Positions 1 to 6,693 of a stretch of DNA of 11,490 nucleotides are shown here, piece after piece. How positions within the stretch are numbered: the stretch's first letter is position 1; each line of letters begins with the position of its first letter. The position numbers and the translations under genes were made by a program. The DNA comes from Halanaerobiaceae bacterium (lineage in GTDB: Bacteria > Bacillota > Halanaerobiia > Halanaerobiales > DTU029), in assembly GCA_012521855.1 (NCBI GenBank), contig JAAYLO010000031.1, forward strand, positions 1 to 11,490, in the 5' to 3' direction. Below the pieces are notes generated by a model that saw only the letters and a list, made by a program, of their open reading frames with translations, did no database searches and was not told the DNA's origin.

Positions 1-2
1 GA

Positions 3-455
3 CGATTCTTTGAATACCGTTTTCCAAAACCAGATACAAAAAATACTATTGAAAGTATCTCAATTATTGCAGAGATGTGTTCTGAAGCACCAAACTATAG
101 AGAAGATTGGAAATCGGATATATGTCTATGGCTTAATGGTGTGGAATGTGGCACCTGGAGATGCCCTGGAGATTTTGGTGATCGCAGAGGAAGACTTACA
201 CCCAATTGGTGGAAAACAGGTAATACTCAATATGGCCTTTTAACTAAATGGACTATTAATAATAATGGCTGTTATATAAACAATATTATGATCTCAGACA
301 CCAACTTAAGGGATATAAAAATGGATAATAAAACGTACTTAAGTGTTCGGTTTGGTAATAAAGAGGATGCAGAGTATATAGGCGGCCTAAATATCTTTGG
401 CAGGGCTTTTGGTGATTATGAACAGGACATTGTTATGATAATAGAATATAAATAA
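3..455 (+). CDS. C-terminal part of ArsR-type winged-helix transcriptional regulator (5' end outside window)
   Basis: The frame is open from the first bases and ends at TAA 453-455, giving 150 residues with no start in the window, so this is the 3' part of a gene that began upstream. From memory, the sequence resembles the C-terminal ligand-type domain of the ArsR-like 'predicted transcriptional regulator' family (COG4189). Shared patterns are an ICLWLNGVECGTW stretch followed by PGDFG, then RGRLTPNWW, TQYGLL, and near the end a GGLNIFGRAFGDYEQDIV stretch. The winged-helix DNA-binding half would lie left of the window. An internal ATG at position 75 could be taken as a start, but the conserved EYRFP segment lies before it, so I treat the gene as truncated by the window edge. 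It converges on hydA, with a shared terminator between them, and is probably unrelated to the hydrogenase genes. The ligand and target are unknown. Confidence 0.75.
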   Translation, partial: RFFEYRFPKPDTKNTIESISIIAEMCSEAPNYREDWKSDICLWLNGVECGTWRCPGDFGDRRGRLTPNWWKTGNTQYGLLTKWTINNNGCYINNIMISDTNLRDIKMDNKTYLSVRFGNKEDAEYIGGLNIFGRAFGDYEQDIVMIIEYK

Positions 456-461
456 ATACGA

Positions 462-492
462 AAACCCTCCCTGGAAATACCAGAGAGGGTTT
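462..492. terminator. Bidirectional intrinsic terminator between convergent genes
   Basis: An 8-bp outer stem (AAACCCTC at 462-469 with GAGGGTTT at 485-492) and a 4-bp inner stem (CTGG 471-474 with CCAG 480-483) flank one C/A mismatch and an AAATA loop. T-rich DNA follows on the plus strand (CTTTATTT) and on the minus strand (TTTTCGTATTT). The hairpin sits 7 bases after the regulator stop and 15 bases after the hydA stop, so it can end transcripts from both sides. Confidence 0.85.
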
Positions 493-506
493 CTTTATTT
501 AAATTC

Positions 507-2228
507 CTAGTTCTTATCCCGCTTACGATAAGTCGTATGAAGCAGGTGATGTGATTCTCCGCTTAGAGGTTCACCGAGAAACTCTTCGTACAATCTAATG
601 ATGTCAAGGTTTTCATGGGATTTACGGATAGTATTGCTTTTATCTATACTGGCCAGTCCCATTGCCCTTTTATCTTTCTTTTCTTTTGTAGCGGGGAGGG
701 GTTGTCCGCCTCCGCCTACACAGCCATGGGGACAGGCCATTACTTCGATCCAGTCATATTTGGAGCTTCCGGCTCTCACTTCATCAAGTAATTTTGCAGC
801 ATTGGCAAGTCCGCTGACAACTGCTATATTGTATTTCCTGTCTCCTATCTCAACTTCTGCTTCCTTAATACCCATATAGCCTAATTCAAGCCTTTCTAAA
901 GGTTCACCTGTCAGGACTTCTTTAACGGTCCTCAGGGCAGCCTCAGTAACACCGCCTGTTGTCCCGAATATTGTAGCTGCACCTGTCAGACTACCCATGA
1001 TTTCATCATAGTGCTCATCTTCCAGATTTGCAAAATCAAGCCCGACTTCCTTAATCATCCTGGCCAGTTCCCTGGTAGTCAGAACTGCATCAGTATCCTG
1101 GTAACCGCTATCACGGTGTTCTTCTCTCTCTTTTTCAAATTTCTTGGCTGTACAGGGCATAACTGCTACTGTATAGATATTGGCCGGATCTATCCCAGCC
1201 TTTTCTGCATAATAAGTCTTGGTAATAGCAGAGAACATCTGCTGCGGTGATTTTGCGGTAGATAGATGATTCAATAAATCCGGATAATTGTGTTCGGCAA
1301 ATTTGATCCAGCCAGGGCAGCAGGAGGTAATATGGGGCAGATTCTTATGACCCTTTATTCTCTTAATAAACTCATTGCCTTCCTCCATGATAGTCAGGTC
1401 TGCACTGAACTCAGTAGAGAATACCTTATCAAAACCAAGTTTTTTAAGTGCAGCAACCAGTTTGCCGGTGACTACTGTTCCGGGCTCAAAACCAAATTCT
1501 TCACCAATCGTAGCCTGGATAGAAGGAGCAGTCTGGACAACTACATATTTCTCCGGGTCCTCTATAACACGCCAGACTCTATCAATCTCACTGACCTCTG
1601 TTATTGCACCCACCGGACAGACAGCTGCACACTGGCCGCAATTGGCACAGTTGACCTCACTCTGGGGAAGATCAAAGGCTGTAGTCACGATAGAATCAAA
1701 ACCACGGGAACTAAATTGTAATGCAGATACTCCCTGTATTTCTTCACATACCCTTACGCAACGGCCGCAGAGTATGCATTTATTGGGATCTCTCTTCAAA
1801 GAAGGACCTGTTTCATCAACAGGCAGATCTCTTGTTTCGCCTGCAAATCTCTCCACATCTTCCCTTCTGATACTCATTTCATGGGTTATTTCCTGCAGCT
1901 CACAACTACCATTCCGGTCACAGCCAAGACAGTCATTCGGATGATTTGCCAGGAGCAGTTCTACATTTCTCCTTCTGGCCCTTCTGGCACGGGCACTAAG
2001 GGTGCTTATCTCCATACCCTCCATAACAGGAGTAACACAGGATGCAAGCAGTCTATTATTGGCCAGATTCTCTACTACACAGACCCGGCAGGATCCATGA
2101 AGTGATAAATCAGGGTGATAACAGAGAGTCGGTATCTTGATTCCAATTTCCTGTGCTGCTTCCAGAATAGTCTTATCGGCATCTACCTGGACTTTCTGGC
2201 CGTCTATCGTTAAGGTAACTTTACTCAT
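507..2228 (-). CDS. hydA: [FeFe] hydrogenase catalytic subunit HydA (group A, NADH/ferredoxin-linked)
   Basis: This is the catalytic subunit that makes or oxidises H2 at the H-cluster in the cytoplasmic HydABC complex. From ATG 2228 it is 573 residues. Domains in order: N-terminal [2Fe-2S] (C36, C47, C50, C64); His-Cys [4Fe-4S] (H96, C100, C103, C109); two [4Fe-4S] clusters (C151/154/157/161 and C194/197/200/204); H-cluster domain with TSCCPGW (C303 proton-transfer Cys, C304 ligand), MPCTAKK (C359) and MACPHGCVGGGG (C499, C503); and a small-subunit-like tail ending HTTYRKR. All H-cluster ligands are present, with spacing nearly that of clostridial CpI. The extra C-terminal thioredoxin-like [2Fe-2S] domain of the Thermotoga protein is absent. 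I chose ATG 2228 because SKVTLTIDGQ matches the usual family N-terminus. An in-frame GTG at 2249 has the better-placed SD (AGGGG, 7-8 nt) and would add 7 residues. It is the last gene of the operon, preceded by a 65-bp tandem repeat. Confidence 0.95.
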   Translation of the reverse strand: MSKVTLTIDGQKVQVDADKTILEAAQEIGIKIPTLCYHPDLSLHGSCRVCVVENLANNRLLASCVTPVMEGMEISTLSARARRARRRNVELLLANHPNDCLGCDRNGSCELQEITHEMSIRREDVERFAGETRDLPVDETGPSLKRDPNKCILCGRCVRVCEEIQGVSALQFSSRGFDSIVTTAFDLPQSEVNCANCGQCAAVCPVGAITEVSEIDRVWRVIEDPEKYVVVQTAPSIQATIGEEFGFEPGTVVTGKLVAALKKLGFDKVFSTEFSADLTIMEEGNEFIKRIKGHKNLPHITSCCPGWIKFAEHNYPDLLNHLSTAKSPQQMFSAITKTYYAEKAGIDPANIYTVAVMPCTAKKFEKEREEHRDSGYQDTDAVLTTRELARMIKEVGLDFANLEDEHYDEIMGSLTGAATIFGTTGGVTEAALRTVKEVLTGEPLERLELGYMGIKEAEVEIGDRKYNIAVVSGLANAAKLLDEVRAGSSKYDWIEVMACPHGCVGGGGQPLPATKEKKDKRAMGLASIDKSNTIRKSHENLDIIRLYEEFLGEPLSGESHHLLHTTYRKRDKN

Positions 2229-2246
2229 TATTGGTACACTTCCTTT

Positions 2247-2417
2247 CACTAAAATTCCCCTTTTATTAAAACGCAATGTTAATTTTAGTATGGCCATATT
2301 CGATTAGGCCCCACTAAAATTCCCCTTTTATTAAAACGCAATGTTAATTTTAGTATGGCCATATTCGATTAGGCCCCACTAAAATTCCCCTTTTATTAAT
2401 ACGCAATGTTAATTTTA
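2247..2417. repeat. 65-bp tandem repeat (2.6 copies) between hydB and hydA
   Basis: Copies start at 2247, 2312 and 2377 (period 65). The first two are full length and identical; the third covers 41 bases with one difference (ATTAATACG for ATTAAAACG). Each 41-base core begins ACTAAAATT and, where complete, ends AATTTTAGT, a 9-bp inverted repeat. The roughly 24-base linker holds a GGCC...GGCC dyad. The third core contains the hydB stop codon (2415-2417), and the first ends at the hydA ribosome-binding region, so the array fills the whole hydB-hydA junction. In transcript sense each core carries AGGGG followed 7-8 nt later by GTG. Removing the two 65-bp units would leave about a 40-bp ordinary intergenic gap, which suggests recent duplication. 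Confidence 0.93.
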
Positions 2418-4217
2418 ACCCTGTGATATGGCACCAACAGGACATTTTGCTGCACATGCACCACAGGATATACAGAGATCTTCATTTATCCTGTACGGTT
2501 CTTTTGGTTTACCGCTGATAGCCTCTATTGGACAAACCCTCGCACACATTCCACATCCCACACATTTATTTTCATCAATAACATATACTGCACCCATTCC
2601 CTCACAGACATTGGCAGGACAGCGCTTGTCTTTTATATGGGCTTCATATTCATCCCGGAAGTAAAGCAAGGTACTCAACACCGGATTCGGGGCAGAACCG
2701 CCCAGCTGGCAAAGTGATGTTTCCTTGATATGGTTTGCCAACTCTTCCAGGAGTTCCAGGTCTCCTTCCCGGCCTTCTCCTGAACAGATCCGGTTAAGAA
2801 TTTCCAGCATCCTCTTGGTACCTTCCCGGCAGGGTGTACACTTCCCGCAGGATTCACTCTGGGTAAAACTCAGGAAAAAGCGGGCAACATCGACCATACA
2901 GGTGCTGTCATCCATAACGACCATACCGCCTGAACCCATCATTGCTCCAACTTCCTGTAGTGATTCATAATCAATCTTCAGGTCCAGCAATTCAGCGGGA
3001 ATACAGCCTCCTGACGGCCCGCCGGTCTGGACAGCCTTAAATTTCTTGCCCTGGTTCATTCCTCCGCCGATATCATAGATTATTTCCCTGAGGGTAATCC
3101 CCATGGGGACCTCCACTAAACCGGTATTGTTTATCTTTCCTGTCAGGGCAAAGACCTTTGTGCCTTTACTCTTTTCTGTTCCGATGGAATTAAAAGCTTC
3201 AGCACCATAATTGATAATATAGGGGACATTGGCAAATGTCTCGACATTATTGATATTTGTTGGTTTTCCCCATAGACCTGAAACAGAAGGGAAAGGCGGC
3301 TTTGGTCTGGGCATACCCCTCTTTCCTTCAATGGAAGCCATCAGGGCAGTCTCTTCACCACAGACAAAGGCACCGGCTCCCTTTTTGATGTGCAGGTCAA
3401 AATCAAACCCGCTGCCCAGGATATCCTTGCCAAGGAGTCCAAGATTCTGTGCCTGTTCAATGGCCAGTTCCAGACGTTCAATGGCCAGGGGATATTCTGC
3501 CCTGATATAGATATAACCCTCATCAGCACCAATTGCATAAGCAGCAATAATCATTCCCTCAATAATACGATGGGGGTCTCCTTCCAGGAGGCTGCGGTCC
3601 ATAAATGCACCAGGGTCCCCCTCATCAGCATTACAGACCAGATATTTCTTGTCACTTTCAGTCTTTCTGGTTAATTCCCATTTCAAACCAGTCGGAAAGC
3701 CGGCACCGCCGCGGCCCCTGAGCCCGGCATTCTTTACTTCTGCAATCACTTCCTCAGGTGTCATTTCAGTAAGGGCTTTACCGGCAGCCTCATATCCACC
3801 TGCTGCAATATATTCCTGAATACTCTCTGGATTGATTCTGCCGCAATTTGACAGGACAATCCGGTGCTGTTTTTTATAAAAATCTATATCCTGATAAGAT
3901 GGAATAGTCTCTTCAGTCAATGGCTCTTTAAAGAGTAATCTCTCAACAATTCTTCCTTTGAGAAGGTGTTCTTCTACTATTTCAGCTACATCATCTGCCT
4001 CGACATGGCAATAAAAAACACCCTCTGGATAGACAATCATAATAGGGCCTTTTTCACAAAAACCGTGGCAACCGGTCTCTATGACCTTTATCTCAATCTG
4101 TAACCCGTGTTACTCCCGATCATCAGTAAGTATTTCCTTCAGCTTCTTTGAGCCGGAGGATACACAACCGGTTCCTGTACAGACCAGAACATGGGAACGA
4201 TATATTGAATGATTCAT
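2415..4217 (-). CDS. hydB: Hydrogenase subunit HydB (NuoF-like, FMN/NADH), interrupted by in-frame TAA at codon 36
   Basis: This is the NADH-oxidising, FMN-bearing subunit of the bifurcating hydrogenase. The gene-length frame is 600 codons from ATG 4217, which lies 2 bases after the upstream stop behind a strong SD (GGGAGAG). Codon 36 (4112-4110) is TAA. Codons 1-35 and 37-85 together give a normal thioredoxin-like [2Fe-2S] domain: CTGTGC (C13, C18) before the stop and CHGFC (C50, C54) after it. The uninterrupted part, from ATG 4040 (541 aa), holds the FMN motif GRGGAGFPTG (109-118), the NADH region GAGAFVCGEETAL (221-233), the N3-type [4Fe-4S] cluster (C398, C401, C404, C444), a possible zinc site (H468, C474, C479) and two C-terminal [4Fe-4S] clusters (C493/496/499/503 and C523/526/529/533). 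It is either a nonsense mutant, a sequence error, or translated from a restart that lacks the N-terminal cluster. Confidence 0.9.
4110..4112 (-). other. hydB: In-frame TAA stop inside hydB (codon 36)
   Basis: Read from ATG 4217, codons 34-37 are CGG GAG TAA CAC. Similarity to HydB proteins continues in the same frame on both sides (LVCTGTGC before, VIETGCHGFC after), so no frameshift is involved. Family members usually have a charged residue at this place, so a single-base change from AAA, GAA or CAA would explain it. TAA is not used for selenocysteine or pyrrolysine. Confidence 0.92.
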
Positions 4218-4219
4218 GA

Positions 4220-4594
4220 TTAATCTCTCCCTTCCTCAAAACGTGCAATAGCCAGATCGGTAACTATATTCCCATTTATTACATGTTCCACGATAATCCT
4301 CTTGACATCATCTTTTTTCAGATTACCATAAGTGATTCTCTCTTTACCGGGTAACTGGACATCAAGAAGAGGCTCTTTTTCACACATGCCTATACAACCT
4401 GTCTGGGTAACAACCACATCCAGTTTTCTTCTTTCTATTTCTTCCAGAACAGTGTGGAGTATCTCACGGGCGCCAGCGGCAATACCACAGGTACCCATAC
4501 CGATGATAATCTTTGGTTTACCGGCACTGTTCCTTGCTGAAATTTCTTTTTGAAGAGTCTCTCTTAATTCTCTTAATTCTTTAAGTGATTTCAC
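4220..4594 (-). CDS. Thioredoxin-like [2Fe-2S] ferredoxin domain protein of the hydrogenase operon (HydD-like)
   Basis: This is a 124-residue soluble protein of the thioredoxin-like [2Fe-2S] family that accompanies NADH-linked [FeFe] hydrogenases in clostridia. It is probably an electron carrier or an accessory subunit of HydABC; the exact role of the family is unsettled. A charged N-terminal helix (1-25) precedes the fold. Cluster-type cysteines are C36 (GTCGIAAGA), C67 and C71 (GCIGMC). A fourth cysteine at the position of the first CxxxxC ligand is missing, with G32 or I31 there, so a standard four-Cys cluster would need another ligand. The start is GTG 4594, which overlaps the TGA of the upstream ATPase by four bases (GTGA) behind GGAGGTGG, indicating translational coupling. 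The stop lies 2 bases before hydB. The same fold recurs at the N-terminus of HydB and in HydC. Confidence 0.85.
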   Translation of the reverse strand: MKSLKELRELRETLQKEISARNSAGKPKIIIGMGTCGIAAGAREILHTVLEEIERRKLDVVVTQTGCIGMCEKEPLLDVQLPGKERITYGNLKKDDVKRIIVEHVINGNIVTDLAIARFEEGRD

Positions 4595-5145
4595 TTACTG
4601 CCACCTCCATATAAATTTTTCAGTTCTTCATCCAGGAATTCTCTTATCCAGTTTAATACCTCTATCCGGTTAATCTCTATAACTCCCAGTTCCTTTTTTA
4701 TTTCTTCTGTATCCAGAATAAATTCATTGTCAACATAAATATGGTGATATCGAAAATTAATTTCTGGATTAAGGGCTATTAAAGAAATTAAGGTCCCCTG
4801 AATATCGCCCAGAGGAGCCCTGTCAATATGATTATATTGAAAATAAGCTGTTACTCTGGTTCCCTGACCAGGAGCTGACTCCAGCTCTAAATCACCGCCG
4901 CATCTTCTGGCAGCCTCCTGAAAAAGAGATAGGCCGAGGCCGACCCTTCTTGTATCTCTGCTTGTTACAAAAGGGTCTGTAACCTGACTCAGCCTATCTC
5001 CCCTTATTCCTCTGCCATTATCAAATACTTGTATTTGAAAAAGATTTCTCTCCGGATCCTCGATAATGATTAGCTCAATATCCCGTGCAGATGCAGTTAT
5101 GGAATTCTGAATAATATCCAGAATATGAAGTGATAATTCCCTCAT
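4591..5145 (-). CDS. Histidine-kinase-like ATPase (GHKL) without phospho-acceptor domain
   Basis: This is a 184-residue protein with a GHKL ATP-binding domain: N-box around N14 (HILDIIQNS), G1 box DNGRGI (D42-I47), F-box DPFVTSR (57-63) and G2 box GLGLS (69-73). No dimerisation or phospho-histidine domain, sensor domain or membrane segment precedes it; the ATPase fold begins at residue 1. Residues 110-184 form an extra C-terminal region that I do not recognise. Such stand-alone ATPases are found between hydC and hydB in several clostridial hydrogenase operons, but their substrate is unknown. Protein-kinase or anti-sigma-like activity and a regulatory contact with the hydrogenase are both inference. 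It starts 19 bases after the hydC stop with a weak SD (AAGAGA) and overlaps the next gene by four bases. Confidence 0.85.
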   Translation of the reverse strand: MRELSLHILDIIQNSITASARDIELIIIEDPERNLFQIQVFDNGRGIRGDRLSQVTDPFVTSRDTRRVGLGLSLFQEAARRCGGDLELESAPGQGTRVTAYFQYNHIDRAPLGDIQGTLISLIALNPEINFRYHHIYVDNEFILDTEEIKKELGVIEINRIEVLNWIREFLDEELKNLYGGGSK

Positions 5146-5164
5146 AATCCAATCTCTTAGACTG

Positions 5165-5677
5165 CTATACTGCAGCTTTTTCCCTGGCTCTGTAATTCTG
5201 CAGTATTGCAGGCACTTTATCAGGAGTCAACCTGCCATGGGTATCATCGTTTACCATAATAACAGGGGCTAAACCACAGGCGCCGATACAGGCAACTGTC
5301 TCAAGTGTAAATTCTAAATCATCTGTAGTACCACCGCTCTTGATTTTAAGTTCATTTTCGATGGCCTTCAATACCTCGGCACCACCCCGCACGTGACAGG
5401 CTGTCCCTGTACAGACACGGATAACATTCCTTCCTTTAGGTTTGAGATGAAATTGAGCATAAAAAGTAACTACACCATAAATCTGGCTTAAGGATAAATC
5501 CAGGTAGGAAGCAATTTCCTTCAATACATCTTTCGGAAGGTATCCATATTGTCCCTGGGCCTCCTGAAGGATCGGTATTAAATACCTCTCTTCCCTTTCA
5601 TATTTCTTCAGGATGCTCTTCAATGGTGCAAGATATTTTTCCCGGCTTTCACTGTCATGACCACAAATACATCCCAT
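5165..5677 (-). CDS. hydC: Hydrogenase subunit HydC (NuoE-like [2Fe-2S] protein)
   Basis: This is the NuoE-type subunit that pairs with HydB and passes electrons between the FMN and the rest of the complex. From ATG 5677 it is 170 residues. A helical N-terminal domain (about 20-80, including GYLP and IYGVVTFYAQF) is followed by a thioredoxin-like [2Fe-2S] domain with ligands C89 and C94 (CTGTAC) and C130 and C134 (CIGAC), the complete NuoE set. The N-terminus has an unusual extra MGCICGH cysteine pair (C3, C5). I chose ATG 5677 because the SD AGGGGG lies about 10 nt upstream. A TTG at 5686 is in frame but lies almost on top of the SD. It is the first gene of the hyd operon, after a leader of about 165 nt from a strong promoter. 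Confidence 0.93.
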   Translation of the reverse strand: MGCICGHDSESREKYLAPLKSILKKYEREERYLIPILQEAQGQYGYLPKDVLKEIASYLDLSLSQIYGVVTFYAQFHLKPKGRNVIRVCTGTACHVRGGAEVLKAIENELKIKSGGTTDDLEFTLETVACIGACGLAPVIMVNDDTHGRLTPDKVPAILQNYRAREKAAV

Positions 5678-5851
5678 TCTTCTCAATCCCCCTATCTTAT
5701 TTTCTTATATTAAATTGTTAAATTATTAATGTGATAATGCCCTGAATTTTTTTGTGATTTATTTATCATATTAGCTCAAAAAAAATTGTGTTCCCTGTAA
5801 TGATATTAGTACGAGGTTTGTTATTTTTTTCACATTCTCCTATCCGTTTTA

Positions 5852-5880
5852 ATTATAGTACAGTTTTTAAGCCTTGTCAA
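5852..5880 (-). promoter_or_regulatory. Sigma-A promoter of the hydC-hydA operon
   Basis: On the minus strand TTGACA (5880-5875) and TATAAT (5857-5852) are both perfect consensus boxes with an exact 17-base spacer. Transcription would start near 5845, giving an AT-rich leader of about 165 nt before hydC. I see no riboswitch fold and no leader terminator in it. The rest of the intergenic region (5881-5967) is the tail behind the PHP gene and shows no clear terminator hairpin. Confidence 0.85.
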
Positions 5881-5891
5881 TAGTTTAACAT
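5874..5891. promoter_or_regulatory. Rex-like operator overlapping the hyd -35 box
   Basis: The plus strand reads TTGTCAA TAGT TTAACAT. Compared with the clostridial Rex consensus TTGTTAA-N4-TTAACAA it matches 12 of 14 defined bases, one mismatch per half-site, with the correct 4-base spacer. It contains the whole -35 hexamer (5875-5880), a classic repressor position. Rex is a redox repressor released by NADH and is known to control NADH-linked hydrogenases and fermentation genes in related bacteria; its gene is not in this window. Confidence 0.6.
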
Positions 5892-5967
5892 AAATATTTG
5901 AAAGTCCTAATTTTCTGTATATTCTCTAATTTGGTGATTTTCTTCACTTTTGAAATAAAAAAATTGC

Positions 5968-6681
5968 TCAAAAAAGGGGTTTTTCCAGGTAGAAACCTTT
6001 ATATTGCTCACCACAGGAGCCAATCTCATAAAGATAATGGCTGTCTGAGCTTCTAAGGTATGGCAGGTTTTTGAGCCCGGGGTATTTTTTGAAAAAATTG
6101 AGAGGAGCAGTATTCCGCGATATTTCAATTATACAGGAATCCAGTTCGGGCGGCAGAAAACCAAGTTGTCCAATGATACTGTTTACAGCCTTATCTACAT
6201 GTGCAGGTATCACGATTCCCCCTAATGATGATACTCCTTCTACAACCTGACTGATGGAAAGCCCTGTAGCAGTAGCCAGTAATCTTTCTTCTTTTCCGAT
6301 ATAATCATCACTTTCATCTGTCAGGAGTTGATAGCCAAATACTTCTTCATCATTATACAGTAAGGGAAGATTGGCCTGTACAGTCAATTCCCATTCTTTT
6401 ATTTCTGCCAGACCAGGGAAATAACATAATAGATGGACCTCTTCCACACTTTCCAGTTCCATTCCGGGGATTACAATCAAATCAGTATTCCGGGCAATTT
6501 TCAATGCAGGCTCCACATTGCCCGCTGCATTATGATCAGTAATGGCAATACAATCTAAACCCAGCTTAAGGGCTTCTTTGATAATATTTCCTGGCGTCAT
6601 TAAGAGATCTGCACAGGGAGATAAACAACTGTGTATATGAAGATCACATTTATAGCTTTTTTTCTCCAGCATAAGCACCAT
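5968..6681 (-). CDS. PHP-domain metal-dependent phosphoesterase
   Basis: This is a 237-residue cytoplasmic protein of the PHP family (TrpH/COG0613-like), metal-dependent hydrolases of phosphoester bonds. Metal-site motifs in order: DLHIHS (H15, H17), ITDHN (D49, H50), GMELES (E75), H83, PAH (H161) and SSDSH (D213, H215), so the active site looks complete. The substrate cannot be read from the sequence; nucleotides, short oligonucleotides or a phosphorylated signal are possible. It follows the second DRTGG gene by 12 bases and closes the regulatory cluster upstream of the hyd promoter. The start is ATG 6681, with a weak SD (TTAGAG) and a second in-frame ATG at 6672 (M4). In clostridial genomes PHP genes often sit beside hydrogenase operons, as here. 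A role in degrading or making a second messenger for hydrogenase control is only inference. Confidence 0.88.
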   Translation of the reverse strand: MVLMLEKKSYKCDLHIHSCLSPCADLLMTPGNIIKEALKLGLDCIAITDHNAAGNVEPALKIARNTDLIVIPGMELESVEEVHLLCYFPGLAEIKEWELTVQANLPLLYNDEEVFGYQLLTDESDDYIGKEERLLATATGLSISQVVEGVSSLGGIVIPAHVDKAVNSIIGQLGFLPPELDSCIIEISRNTAPLNFFKKYPGLKNLPYLRSSDSHYLYEIGSCGEQYKGFYLEKPLF

Positions 6682-6693
6682 CTCTAACCATTT

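Noticed and set aside
1375..1944. 189-residue plus-strand ORF inside hydA, and similar plus-strand ORFs over the other genes
   Set aside because: They are antisense shadows of strongly supported genes, with low-complexity Ser/Pro-type translations and no convincing SD.
2229..2297. Extending HydA to ATG 2297 (23 more residues)
   Set aside because: The extra residues are encoded by the tandem repeat and do not resemble the family N-terminus; ATG 2228 fits known HydA starts.
4110..4112. Recoding of the hydB stop as selenocysteine or pyrrolysine
   Set aside because: Those use UGA and UAG; this is UAA, with no recoding structure seen and no family precedent at this site.
5715..5732. Second Rex-like box (TTGTTAA ATTA TTAATGT) in the hydC leader
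   Set aside because: One half-site is perfect but the other matches only 4 of 7 in very AT-rich DNA; too weak to call.
5786..5845. Small GTG-started leader ORF (about 20 codons) after AGGAG in the hydC leader
   Set aside because: Only 3 bases separate the SD from GTG, too short, and the peptide shows no regulatory codon run.
5910..5967. Terminator behind the PHP gene
   Set aside because: Only a 4-bp GTGA/TCAC stem is visible and there is no adjacent T-tract, so read-through into the hyd operon cannot be excluded.
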